Below are positions 36,139-44,208 of a stretch of DNA of 64,000 nt, piece by piece. The first letter of the stretch is position 1. Every line of letters begins with the position of its first letter. The translations under genes were made by a program, and so were the position numbers. Source of the DNA: Nicoliella spurrieriana (GTDB taxonomy: Bacteria > Bacillota > Bacilli > Lactobacillales > Lactobacillaceae); contig NZ_CP093360.1 of the NCBI RefSeq assembly GCF_023380205.1, positions 186,001 to 250,000 on the forward strand. Direction: 5' to 3'. The notes under the pieces are model-generated. The model saw nothing but the letters and a program-made list of their open reading frames with translations. It was not told where the DNA came from and did not search any database.

Positions 36139-37428
36139 CTATTCAATTCGTTGGTTTTTAGTTTCTGGTCCAAAGATGGCAATGATAATTGCAGCGATGA
36201 TGGCAATTGCGGCAATCATAATGAATAGCGTTGTTTGGCCAAATGCTGAGACCGTAAATAAAACTAAGTATGGTGAAATGGTAATTAGTAGCTTGGCGAT
36301 GCCGTTCGCGTAGCCGGTGCCACGGAAACGGAAGTCAGTTGAAAATAGTTCGGGAGCGTATACGGAAATCGTACTAGCCATGGATACATACATTAATGCG
36401 GTTAGGATGAATCCATTGATGAGAATTCCATTGCTGGTGGTTTCAAAAGCGTATGCAATCCCAGCGATAGCAATTAAAATAAAGCTAGGAACGATTGTTT
36501 TTTTACGGCCGATTCGATCAACTAACAGCATTCCGATGAAGGCACCGAATGGAGCACCAATCATCATAATGGTTGAGAACCACATGGAGTGAATGATGTT
36601 TAGCCCCTTTCCGAGCAATAGGGTGGGGACCCATGACGTAAACATGTATTGACAGAGTAACGTTGCAGAAATTGCAATTATGGCAATCATTAGGCCGCGC
36701 TTACGGCTGACCATTGGTTTTGCTTCCTTTGAAATGTTTTGCGCGTCGTAGTGGCCAATTGTTTCTAGTTTTTCAATGATCATTTGCGCTTGTTCCTCTT
36801 GGCCGTGAATCATTAACCACCGTGGAGATTCTGGAAGGTGTCTTCTAGCGAACCAGAGAATAATGGCTAAAAAGCCGAGAACTAAAAACATGGACCGCCA
36901 GCCAGTATTGGTAATTAAAAGGGTGGATAGTAAGAACCCGAATGGCGCCCCTAGGTTAGCAAATACGGAAATCGTGCCGCTCCACTTTCCCCGGTTTTGG
37001 ACTGGAGCAAATTCATTGATCATTGAAAAGCCGGTTACGACTTCAGCCCCTAGTCCAATCGCAGCAATGAAGCGCATTGCGATTAAGAAGTAAATGTTAG
37101 GAGCGAACGCAGCAATTAGGGTTGCGATACCAAAGATGAGTAGGTTCCATTGGAACGTTTTACTACGCCCGTAGAAATCACCTAGGTATCCGGCAATGAT
37201 TGAGCCTAAAAAGAGGCCCAAAAAACCAGCTGATAAGAATGCGGAGCCCTGTGACAGGGTCGCAAACTTAGTTGCAATCATACTGGAGTTAACATTACTC
37301 GCCATGTAGACATCGGAACTGTCTAATAATAATCCTGCTCCCACGAGCATGAAAATATTATAAAAGAGTGGTGATTCCTTAGCGGTATCCATTCGTTGAC
37401 TTAATGAGATTGATTTATTATTCATCAT
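36139..37428 (-). CDS. MFS transporter, sugar/metabolite:proton symporter type
   Basis: A 12-helix major facilitator of about 429 residues. The loop 2-3 motif GYLGDFYGRSKTF, the mid-protein R-x-x-PESPRW motif (HLPESPRWLM) and the second-half DRIGRKK loop place it near the sugar/organic-acid symporter branch. It is third in an operon with a lyase and a lyase-like protein, suggesting uptake of a related carboxylic acid. The GTG at 37437 is 1 nt from AAGGA; the ATG at 37428 is better placed. Confidence 0.85.
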   Translation of the reverse strand: MMNNKSISLSQRMDTAKESPLFYNIFMLVGAGLLLDSSDVYMASNVNSSMIATKFATLSQGSAFLSAGFLGLFLGSIIAGYLGDFYGRSKTFQWNLLIFGIATLIAAFAPNIYFLIAMRFIAAIGLGAEVVTGFSMINEFAPVQNRGKWSGTISVFANLGAPFGFLLSTLLITNTGWRSMFLVLGFLAIILWFARRHLPESPRWLMIHGQEEQAQMIIEKLETIGHYDAQNISKEAKPMVSRKRGLMIAIIAISATLLCQYMFTSWVPTLLLGKGLNIIHSMWFSTIMMIGAPFGAFIGMLLVDRIGRKKTIVPSFILIAIAGIAYAFETTSNGILINGFILTALMYVSMASTISVYAPELFSTDFRFRGTGYANGIAKLLITISPYLVLFTVSAFGQTTLFIMIAAIAIIAAIIIAIFGPETKNQRIE

Positions 37429-37444
37429 ATTAGCCACATCCTTA

Positions 37445-38374
37445 TTATAATTTGATTTGTTGGTTCAACATTTGATCAATCATTGCTTGCATGGGGGCCT
37501 TTGAATACTCATGTTCAATCTGGTTCAACTTATCCAGCCCCACAAATTGATTAAAATCATTGAATGTGACCATGTGCTCCTTAGTTTGTTCAGTCTTGCC
37601 TAGTTGATATAGTTCGGTTAAAAAATCCCGGTCAGCGTATGCATGAGCATATGTAAGGGCGGTTGGGTGAACGACCATGCTATAGCCCATTTCCTCTAAT
37701 TCATTTACTGAGGTCATTGGCGTTGCACCATCTTCGATCATGTTCGCCATTAGTGGGGTATTGGGAAACGCCTTAGCAATCGTTTCTAATTCCGCAGTGC
37801 TCTTAGGGGCCTCAATGAAAATCATGTCCGCACCAGCGGCTTGATAACTCCGACTGCGCTCAATTGCATTTTCCAGTCCGTATACCTGACGCGCATCCGT
37901 TCTGGACATAATCGTAAAGTTAGCATGCCGTCTAGTGGCCACTGCCGTTTCAATTTTGGCAATCAATTCACTAGCGGGCACCACGCTCTTGCCAGCCATA
38001 TGGCCACATCGCTTAGGCCAGACCTGATCTTCTAAGAAAATGCCGGCGGCACCAGCGGATTCATATGCGCGAATGGTGCGGGCAACGTTTTCGCAATCAC
38101 CGTAGCCAGTGTCACCATCCACGAAGACGGGGATGTTAACTGCTGCAATGATCTCACGGAGCTTGCTAAGCATTTCACCGAAGTCTAGAATGCCACGGTC
38201 TGGGAGTGAGCGACTACTCGCTGCGGTGGCATATCCCGCCACAAAGATGGCTTTAAAACCGACTTGTTCAGCAATCTTGGCTGATAATGCATCTGGGGCC
38301 ACCGCCATGCTTAAAATCTGGTGGTCATTAATTAATCGTTGGAACTCATTTCGTTGTTGATTGTAATTACGCAT
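37445..38374 (-). CDS. isocitrate lyase/PEP mutase family lyase (methylisocitrate lyase-like)
   Basis: A 309-residue (beta/alpha)8 enzyme of the PEP mutase/isocitrate lyase superfamily. The Mg-binding loop VFVDGDTGYGD (about 83-93), LED near 114 and the active-site KRCGH (121-125) are intact. The catalytic Cys in KRCGH points to a C-C lyase (2-methylisocitrate, dimethylmalate or a similar 2-hydroxy acid) and away from the phosphonate mutases. No methylcitrate-cycle genes are nearby, so the substrate is open. AGGAGG precedes the ATG. It is the second gene of the attenuated operon. Confidence 0.88.
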   Translation of the reverse strand: MRNYNQQRNEFQRLINDHQILSMAVAPDALSAKIAEQVGFKAIFVAGYATAASSRSLPDRGILDFGEMLSKLREIIAAVNIPVFVDGDTGYGDCENVARTIRAYESAGAAGIFLEDQVWPKRCGHMAGKSVVPASELIAKIETAVATRRHANFTIMSRTDARQVYGLENAIERSRSYQAAGADMIFIEAPKSTAELETIAKAFPNTPLMANMIEDGATPMTSVNELEEMGYSMVVHPTALTYAHAYADRDFLTELYQLGKTEQTKEHMVTFNDFNQFVGLDKLNQIEHEYSKAPMQAMIDQMLNQQIKL

Positions 38375-38394
38375 AGTAACGCGCCTCCTAAGGG

Positions 38395-38967
38395 TTAGTC
38401 TAAAATGGATTGATCTTCGTAGTTAAAACGGTGAAATTTTAAATCGGGGATGTCCGGAATTGAATGGTTTTGATCAATGATGATATCAGTGATTCCCAGT
38501 TGCTTTGCAATCATTAGTCTTGCTTGCATTTGCTTGGCATCATATGTGTTAATGCAGTCTAGCTTTAACCAAATCTGTGAATATTCTTCGTGGTGGGCAT
38601 CCATTGCTGATTTTAAACGGCCCGCAAATTCAGTTAATGCTGCCGGTGTTTGTTGTTCCTTGTTGCTATGTGATGGGTGCGTCTGGTCATTTAGTAAAAT
38701 AACGTCAGCACCATGATTTTCCATTTCGGTGATTGAATAATATGTGTTCAGCGGATTACCAAAGCCGGCTTGTCCATCTAAAATAAATGGTTGGTCAGTC
38801 AACATTCTAAGGTAATCGAAGTAGTGAAGGTATTCGGATAATGAGAGGAGTCCCTCATTATGTTTACCAATTAGCTGGTATGATAATGCATTTCCGGATA
38901 GAAAGTAGCCAGCGGGGGGATTAGCTTCCTGTAATTCGGGAGCGGATAAGATCGTTTTAATTTGCAT
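38395..38967 (-). CDS. short degenerate PEP mutase/isocitrate lyase-fold protein
   Basis: A 190-residue protein that aligns by eye with the N-terminal two thirds of its neighbour: PFILDGQAGFGNPLNTYYSITEME against PVFVDGDTGYGDCENVARTIRAYE, then GADVILLND against GAAGIFLED. Two of the metal-binding Asp positions are changed (DGQAGFGN), and KRCGH is absent, so it is probably not a lyase. It could be a regulatory or complex-forming paralogue, or a decaying one. The frame has been kept open. Start at the ATG 9 nt after AAAGGA; the TTG at 38985 is rejected. It is first in the operon behind the peptide-leader attenuator. Confidence 0.7.
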   Translation of the reverse strand: MQIKTILSAPELQEANPPAGYFLSGNALSYQLIGKHNEGLLSLSEYLHYFDYLRMLTDQPFILDGQAGFGNPLNTYYSITEMENHGADVILLNDQTHPSHSNKEQQTPAALTEFAGRLKSAMDAHHEEYSQIWLKLDCINTYDAKQMQARLMIAKQLGITDIIIDQNHSIPDIPDLKFHRFNYEDQSILD

Positions 38968-39001
38968 GGGGCAACATCCTTTCAATGGTGATTAATAAAA
39001 A

Positions 39002-39043
39002 CAAAAAATCCGCACAAGTCATAACAATGACTGTGCGGATTCT
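39002..39043 (-). terminator. attenuator terminator before the lyase operon
   Basis: On the minus strand AATCCGCACAGTCAT pairs with ATGACTTGTGCGGATT, followed by TTTTTTG. It lies 35 bp before the first gene, well after the leader peptide. Confidence 0.85.
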
Positions 39044-39164
39044 CTAATGGAGTTTTAATATGAATTCATTTCAATATTAGATTTACTCCGCACAGGCTCA
39101 CTTGATGACCCATGCGGATGAGATTCAGGTACGATAAAAGGACCTTACTATCATTGCGCTCAGA

Positions 39165-39263
39165 TCACAATTCGTTCGTCACGACGACTTGAACTGCGAC
39201 TGAGCTCACTAGTAGTGAGGTAGGATAATTATTAGTAGTTAACATATAATTAGCTTTTATCAT
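39165..39263 (-). CDS. leader peptide, 32 residues, Val/Leu-rich
   Basis: The ATG at 39263 is preceded by AAGGAG at 9 nt and opens a 32-codon frame. The second half is rich in valine and leucine (LLVSSVAVQVVV, then TNEL), with consecutive CTA-CTA-GTG and GTC-GTC-GTG codons. The coding region itself folds (TCGTC/GACGA, GCTCAG/CTGAGC). It is followed by the alternative hairpins and terminator, as in amino-acid-biosynthesis or ribosome-stalling leaders. No homologue is recognised. Confidence 0.6.
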   Translation of the reverse strand: MIKANYMLTTNNYPTSLLVSSVAVQVVVTNEL

Positions 39264-39296
39264 AAGATCAATCTCCTTCTTGATTTGATGTTTTAA

Positions 39297-39325
39297 ATTA
39301 TATTACGGTTAGAAATGAATTGCAA
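39297..39325 (-). promoter_or_regulatory. promoter of the attenuated lyase operon
   Basis: On the minus strand TTGCAA (39325-39320), 17 bp, then TATAAT (39302-39297). Transcription would start near 39290, just ahead of the leader peptide SD site. Confidence 0.75.
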
Positions 39326-39456
39326 GATAATTATAAAAAATATTTTTAATTAACGTTATTTACAATTTAAAGGTGACCGATTTAACTGTGGTTAATCAGT
39401 AGTTAAATCCAGGTTAACTAATTACAAAAGATAGGTCAGTTTTGATATTGAATTAG

Positions 39457-40350
39457 TTATTTATCTGTTAGCTTCTTTAGTGCTGCATTGGCCTTTTTTA
39501 GGGCTGCTTTAGCCTGCTTATATTGCTTCTTCGCATGTTTTAGAGCCTGCTTGGATTTATGTTTATTAGCCTTTACATTTTGGGCCGCTTTTTTAACGGC
39601 TGTTTGAGCTAACTGCACATGATGCTTTGCATCAGAAACCTGATTAGAAGGATTGGATCCATTAGTGTTTGCAGTAGGACTACTTGTAGCTGTGCTTGAA
39701 TCTGGGGTACTAGCGCTGTTCGTTGAGGAATCACTATGATTTATTTTGCCCAAACCATTTCTCATTGCATCAACGGTGGCTTGAATTTTACTATCTTTGG
39801 GGATGAGCCCGGCTCGTTCAAGCCCCAATGCCGCTTGCATTGCGGTATAATCAACATCTACAGTCTGAGGGTCACGGTTGTAGTAGTCTTCAATCTGTGA
39901 AATACTGTCTGATAGTAAGCTAGTTCCAATTTTGACATCGGCGTCACCAAATGGACTAGCGATTTGAACACTGATTGGTTGCACCGAGCTATCCTTAGGG
40001 GTGAATGTAATCGTATCAAGTTGACCGAACCAACCACCCGCATTAGGACCGGTTTGAGTTACCTGGCTTTCATCCCTTATGTATGGGGCAGTAGTGAATA
40101 TGTACTGGCTCTTAGTACCTATACCTGCATTATATAGTTTATCTCCAGCATCAGTTAGAATGACGCCCTCAACTGGATCATATTTTACATATTGAGCAGT
40201 ATTTGGATCTAAAGGATGCAGCAAAACCCATGTCCCATTAGCATGCGCAATAGTAGCTCCAAAGAAATTATTATTAACGGTGTTTAATGCAACGGCACCA
40301 CATGTAGTTAGGGTGGCTAGGGTCGCAAGATATAAAAGTGTTTTTTTCAT
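39457..40350 (-). CDS. secreted protein with Lys/Ala-rich C-terminal coiled coil
   Basis: A 297-residue exported protein. It has a signal peptide (about 1-37, cleavage near AHANG), a globular domain of about 170 residues I cannot assign, a Ser/Thr/Asn-rich linker (about 205-240), then a strongly basic repeat-like tail (HVQLAQTAVKKAAQ onward, with repeated KQA/KKA units) likely to form a helix that binds anionic wall polymers. The start has a GGGATGATATTCT context that is acceptable. It is monocistronic. The 290 bp upstream hold no gene. Confidence 0.7.
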   Translation of the reverse strand: MKKTLLYLATLATLTTCGAVALNTVNNNFFGATIAHANGTWVLLHPLDPNTAQYVKYDPVEGVILTDAGDKLYNAGIGTKSQYIFTTAPYIRDESQVTQTGPNAGGWFGQLDTITFTPKDSSVQPISVQIASPFGDADVKIGTSLLSDSISQIEDYYNRDPQTVDVDYTAMQAALGLERAGLIPKDSKIQATVDAMRNGLGKINHSDSSTNSASTPDSSTATSSPTANTNGSNPSNQVSDAKHHVQLAQTAVKKAAQNVKANKHKSKQALKHAKKQYKQAKAALKKANAALKKLTDK

Positions 40351-40643
40351 AGAATATCATCCCTTTGCTTTTTTAATAATTGATATCAATGTTTATGATA
40401 TAGATAAATGTGGATCAAGTCCACTGCTATTATTTAATTAGCTAAGCAAGGCCATAGGATTAAGTCATAACTAAAAATTAAATTATTTAATCTAACATAA
40501 TCAGTCATTTTTTGAAGCAAATTTCTTCCATTAGTGTTGATGAAAATCAGATTTTATATGAAAAATATGTTCAGAAGAAATGATTGCCAGCATTGAATGA
40601 TATGTAAGATGGTACAATCATGACAGAATCAGCTTGATCCAAA

Positions 40644-40743
40644 CTACATAAAATTAGTCCAAGTTATTGACATAAGAGCAAATAAACAAGTGGTACTATC
40701 TTGCCCCCCCACTAAAAACAACTAATGCTGAATCTTCATTCAT
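40644..40743 (-). pseudogene. queC: remnant of queC (7-cyano-7-deazaguanine synthase), 5' end only
   Basis: Behind a good AGAAAGGGAG site, an ATG frame reads MNEDSALVVFSGG and then runs off frame at a run of seven Gs. With six Gs it continues as QDSTTCLFALMSITWT, the PP-loop start of QueC, until a TAG. Nothing of the remaining protein (about 200 residues) is recognisable. So queuosine precursor synthesis from this locus is lost. The remainder of 40351-40757 shows no gene. Confidence 0.7.
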
Positions 40744-40757
40744 AAAAATCTCCCTTT

Positions 40758-41531
40758 CTAATTAGTGCTAGAATAATAATTTATGCTGATATTCCAAAAA
40801 ATTTTGCTGGCAATTAATGCAATAATTGATCCTACAGATAGTAATAATATATCAGTTAAGCTTACTCCACTTCTTAATAAAGCTTCAGTTGGAACACTGG
40901 TAGTAATAATAATTGGTAAAAATAAATAATAAAAAAATTTACTACTAATTTTAAATGATTTTGCTGGAAATTGATTTAAAGTCAATAATGATAAAAATAA
41001 TTCATGAATTTCATTAAGGTTAACTAACCAAATTGAAATTGTCATAATTATGAACCATAAACTATAACCTAAAACAAAGCTGAACAAAACCAAAAGGATA
41101 TAAAGTAACCCGTTAATTACTGAGAATTTAGTATTAATCATTAACAAAATAATTGAAGGAACAATACCAGCTAAATTCCCAAAACTAATCTCACGGAAAG
41201 AAACTAATAGTTGACTATTTATCGGTTTTAGTAGCAATCCGTCTAATGTACCATTGCGAACCAGACTTGGAATTGCCGCTAAATTATTAATACAAAAAGT
41301 AAATAATAGTGACTTTATAATTTCACTAGTACAAATAATTAAATAGATTTGTTTAATAGAGACGCCTGGAATGCTATACGCACTAGCATAGATGTATTTA
41401 TAAAAATAAATTGTTATAACGAACCACACAAGATTATCAAATAGATTCAAAAAAAATTCTGTACGATAAATTAAGAATTTTGCTATATTGATTTTCCAAA
41501 TAGATTTTAGTATTTTTAAATTATGATTCAT
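40758..41531 (-). CDS. ABC-2 type permease, second subunit
   Basis: A 257-residue membrane protein with about six helices of the ABC-2 DUF990-like group (COG3694-like), partner of the permease and ATPase encoded upstream. It has the FREISFGNLAGI segment typical of this subunit. It is AT-rich compared with the flanking genes. An ATG 9 nt after AGAGG is preferred over the upstream TTG at 41540. Its start overlaps the end of the first permease. The substrate is unknown. Confidence 0.82.
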   Translation of the reverse strand: MNHNLKILKSIWKINIAKFLIYRTEFFLNLFDNLVWFVITIYFYKYIYASAYSIPGVSIKQIYLIICTSEIIKSLLFTFCINNLAAIPSLVRNGTLDGLLLKPINSQLLVSFREISFGNLAGIVPSIILLMINTKFSVINGLLYILLVLFSFVLGYSLWFIIMTISIWLVNLNEIHELFLSLLTLNQFPAKSFKISSKFFYYLFLPIIITTSVPTEALLRSGVSLTDILLLSVGSIIALIASKIFWNISINYYSSTN

Positions 41532-42312
41532 TACCTTCAAACCTCTTTAATCCTAGCAACCAAAATAATCTTATTAAAATCAGAAAAATGAATATCCAAA
41601 TAATTGAGATAATAAATGCAGTAATATATTCGAATGATGGTAGTGGTTTTAGAAATACCTTTAATGGAAAGTATGCAATATAAGGAAAAGGAGTGTATTG
41701 AATAATATTATAAATTGAGTTTGGAAAAATACTAATTGGTAAAATAGCGCCTGATAAAAATTGAACGATCATATCAAACGTATAAGATAATGAAGCAATT
41801 TCAACAATGAAAAACGAAGCAATCATTATTAGGTAAAAAGATAGAAATGATAAAATAATTGCTATAGAAAGAAAAATCACAAACATTAAAACACAACTCC
41901 AACTACTGAAAAATAAGCGTTTGAACATAAAAAGATAAACGATTAATATTACTGGTATTGTCATTAATAGTTTTATTAAAACATCTGCTAAATGGGAAGA
42001 AAAACGATAAAAGAAGTATGAGATAGGCATAACTAAAAATTTAATAATATCTCCATTTCTAATATCAGAATTCATCTCCCACTGAAAATCTGGAGTAATG
42101 CAAATGATCATAATACGACTAATTAGGTAATATGTAATCATTTGATTTTCTGTAAAACCACCAAAGGTGTTCTTAGTATTATAAATGGAATTCCACAAGA
42201 TTATATAACCTATTAAGGGAATAACTCCAAATAAAATATTCAATATTAGAGCACCTCGATATTGTATATTAGTTTTTAATTTTAATTGAAAAAAATCATT
42301 ATATACTTTCAT
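41521..42312 (-). CDS. ABC-2 type permease, first subunit
   Basis: A 263-residue membrane protein with six predicted helices (COG4587-like). It follows the ATPase gene by a TAATG overlap and precedes a second permease, the standard order of this three-gene exporter type. It has high A+T and many Ile and Asn codons ending in A or T. Confidence 0.82.
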   Translation of the reverse strand: MKVYNDFFQLKLKTNIQYRGALILNILFGVIPLIGYIILWNSIYNTKNTFGGFTENQMITYYLISRIMIICITPDFQWEMNSDIRNGDIIKFLVMPISYFFYRFSSHLADVLIKLLMTIPVILIVYLFMFKRLFFSSWSCVLMFVIFLSIAIILSFLSFYLIMIASFFIVEIASLSYTFDMIVQFLSGAILPISIFPNSIYNIIQYTPFPYIAYFPLKVFLKPLPSFEYITAFIISIIWIFIFLILIRLFWLLGLKRFEGNES

Positions 42313-43292
42313 TATTTCTTAACACCACTTACATAAATTTCTTCTAAGATATCTTGGATTGTTAGTTCTTTTAATGCATAACTATGAATATTATTTAATT
42401 TACCTACTAGTTGAATGTATTTATTTACTTCATTAGTAGGAACTTTTAATGATAAGCGATGGTTACTGGAACTATATACGTTTTTATTGAAATCTTTGAC
42501 AACTGCTTTAACATTATTTAATTCAAAATTCAAATAAATGTTTTCTTTAGTAATTTTTTCTAAATCGTCAATTGGATTATCATATATTTTATTACCGTGT
42601 GACATAATTACAACGCGATCAGCAAGATACGAAATATCATTCATATAATGACTGGTTAATATGATTGTAGTGTCATGCTTTTGCTTATACTGCAATAGGA
42701 ATCTGTGAATATCATTTTGCGCAATAAAATCTAAACCAATTGTAGGCTCATCTAAAAAAAGAATTTTTGGGTGATGAATTAATGCACAAATAAGTTCGCA
42801 TTTCATACGTTCTCCTAAAGATAAATTTCTAGTAGGAGAATCAATGATATTATTAATCTTCAAAGTTTTTAATAATCTGTTTAAAGAATTATTAAAATCT
42901 ACATCTGATAAATTATAAATTGATTTATACAGTATAAAAGTTTCACGAGGGGATAAATCCCACCATAATTGACTTTTTTGTCCCATAACGACTCCAATTT
43001 GACTTAAAAATTGTTTATCTTTCAAAAATGGATTATAACCAAGTACATTTACACTTCCATTTGTTGGTTTAATTGTTCCATTCATAAGTTTGATTAATGT
43101 TGATTTTCCTGCACCATTTTCACCTAATAACCCAATAATTTCTCCACTATGAATCGTTAGAGAAACTTTGCTTACAGCTGTAACTGTTTCATATTTTCGT
43201 TTGAATAACGATTTTATATATTCTAATGAATTACCTGAAACAACATTGCGTTTATATTTCTTTGAGATACTTTTTAACTGAATATTATCCAT
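42312..43292 (-). CDS. ABC transporter ATP-binding protein (COG4586-like)
   Basis: A 326-residue ATPase with Walker A GENGAGKST, signature LSLGERMK, Walker B ILFLDEP and H-loop TSHYM. The N-terminal extension before the ATPase core (SLEYIKSLFKRKYETVTAV) and the FLLQYKQKHD region match the ATPase of the two-permease exporters. It is the first gene of an AT-rich three-gene unit. The promoter lies in 43293-43400, but no clear boxes were picked out. Confidence 0.9.
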   Translation of the reverse strand: MDNIQLKSISKKYKRNVVSGNSLEYIKSLFKRKYETVTAVSKVSLTIHSGEIIGLLGENGAGKSTLIKLMNGTIKPTNGSVNVLGYNPFLKDKQFLSQIGVVMGQKSQLWWDLSPRETFILYKSIYNLSDVDFNNSLNRLLKTLKINNIIDSPTRNLSLGERMKCELICALIHHPKILFLDEPTIGLDFIAQNDIHRFLLQYKQKHDTTIILTSHYMNDISYLADRVVIMSHGNKIYDNPIDDLEKITKENIYLNFELNNVKAVVKDFNKNVYSSSNHRLSLKVPTNEVNKYIQLVGKLNNIHSYALKELTIQDILEEIYVSGVKK

Positions 43293-43400
43293 TTACAGAC
43301 ACTCCATTTTGTAAACTTCAGCATATATGCATCCAGATTGAAATCTTCTACTTCGCATAAGGATGATTGAGGGATGGAAATCGCTTTGTTGTATAAATTT

Positions 43401-43901
43401 TTACTTTAGAGGATCCGTCTTGTATACATTTTCCAATTTAACACGTTTGAGTGGACCAACGTATTCCCAAGATTTATCACTATACTTGACCCATGCCTTG
43501 ACCTTTTTACCACTTTTTTGAAATTTAACTAGATTTTTACCCGTATCTTGGATATTTTTAGTGGATTTAACCTCATAAGTATTACTACCAATTTTTTTGT
43601 AATAAGGATAACCAATAATTGGTGCTCCACCACCAATGGTAACAACGCCTTTACCATTATTATGAAATTTATAAAATCCGTTACCAACTCCATTATTATC
43701 AGCAAATATAATTTGTCTATAATAATATCCATTCTTTTTATCAAATTTTTTCGTACTCATCCATGGCTTATATGGGTTTACCTTGGCAAAACTTGGTATC
43801 CCCTTATACCATTTACTAGCATTTGCAGATGCAAATGAAGCTTCGGTAGTTAATATCATCACTCCGACCATTGATGCGGTCATTAATTTACTTATTTTCA
43901 T
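43401..43901 (-). CDS. small secreted protein, unknown
   Basis: A 166-residue protein with a signal peptide (about 1-27, cleavage near SANASK). The mature part is rich in Lys, Tyr and Gly (KWYKGIPSF, NGYYYRQIIF, KVKAWVKYSD), like the small surface-associated proteins of lactobacilli. No family is recognised. Start at the ATG 7 nt after GGGGGG; an upstream ATG at 43916 is less well placed. It is AT-rich like the ABC operon downstream. The 43902-44150 interval holds no gene. Confidence 0.65.
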   Translation of the reverse strand: MKISKLMTASMVGVMILTTEASFASANASKWYKGIPSFAKVNPYKPWMSTKKFDKKNGYYYRQIIFADNNGVGNGFYKFHNNGKGVVTIGGGAPIIGYPYYKKIGSNTYEVKSTKNIQDTGKNLVKFQKSGKKVKAWVKYSDKSWEYVGPLKRVKLENVYKTDPLK

Positions 43902-44151
43902 ATAAAATCCCCCCAATATTATTAAGATGAGAAGTAGTATATTGACCTAAAAATTCCGTAAGCTAGCACTTTGTTATTGTGCATATTAACATGCTGTCTC
44001 ATAAATCCAATAGATTTGCTGTTTCATTATTTAACATAGGATCTGATTAGATTATACCGAATTTAAAAATTTTGTACATAATTTAATCAAAGCAGATTTT
44101 AACTAGCTAAGAAAAAATTTAAAAAAGTTATGTTTCTTAAAGATACTAAAA

Positions 44152-44180
44152 TCCCCCTAAGCAAACAACTTAGGGGGAGC
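44152..44180. terminator. Rho-independent terminator
   Basis: CCCCCTAAG pairs with CTTAGGGGG over a 7-base loop. A T-tract is present on both strands. It ends the minus-strand phzF-like gene. Confidence 0.78.
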
Positions 44181-44208
44181 TTTTTAACATATTAATATCA
44201 ACTGTCCA

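Larger units (their letters stand above)
38990..39290 (-). promoter_or_regulatory. leader RNA with alternative hairpins (transcription attenuator)
   Basis: About 300 nt between a good promoter and the first operon gene. In minus-strand order it holds a leader peptide frame (39263-39165), an antiterminator-competing hairpin formed by CCGCATGGGTCA and TGAGCCTGTGCGG (39117-39088), and the terminator (39043-39002). The 3' arm CTGTGCGG of the middle hairpin can instead pair with CCGCACAG of the terminator's 5' arm. These are the mutually exclusive folds expected of peptide-coupled attenuation. No T-box sequence or known riboswitch core is visible. Confidence 0.7.

Noticed and set aside
39457-40350. 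Histone-like DNA-binding protein from the Lys/Ala-rich tail
   Set aside because: The clear signal peptide and Ser/Thr linker indicate an exported wall-associated protein.
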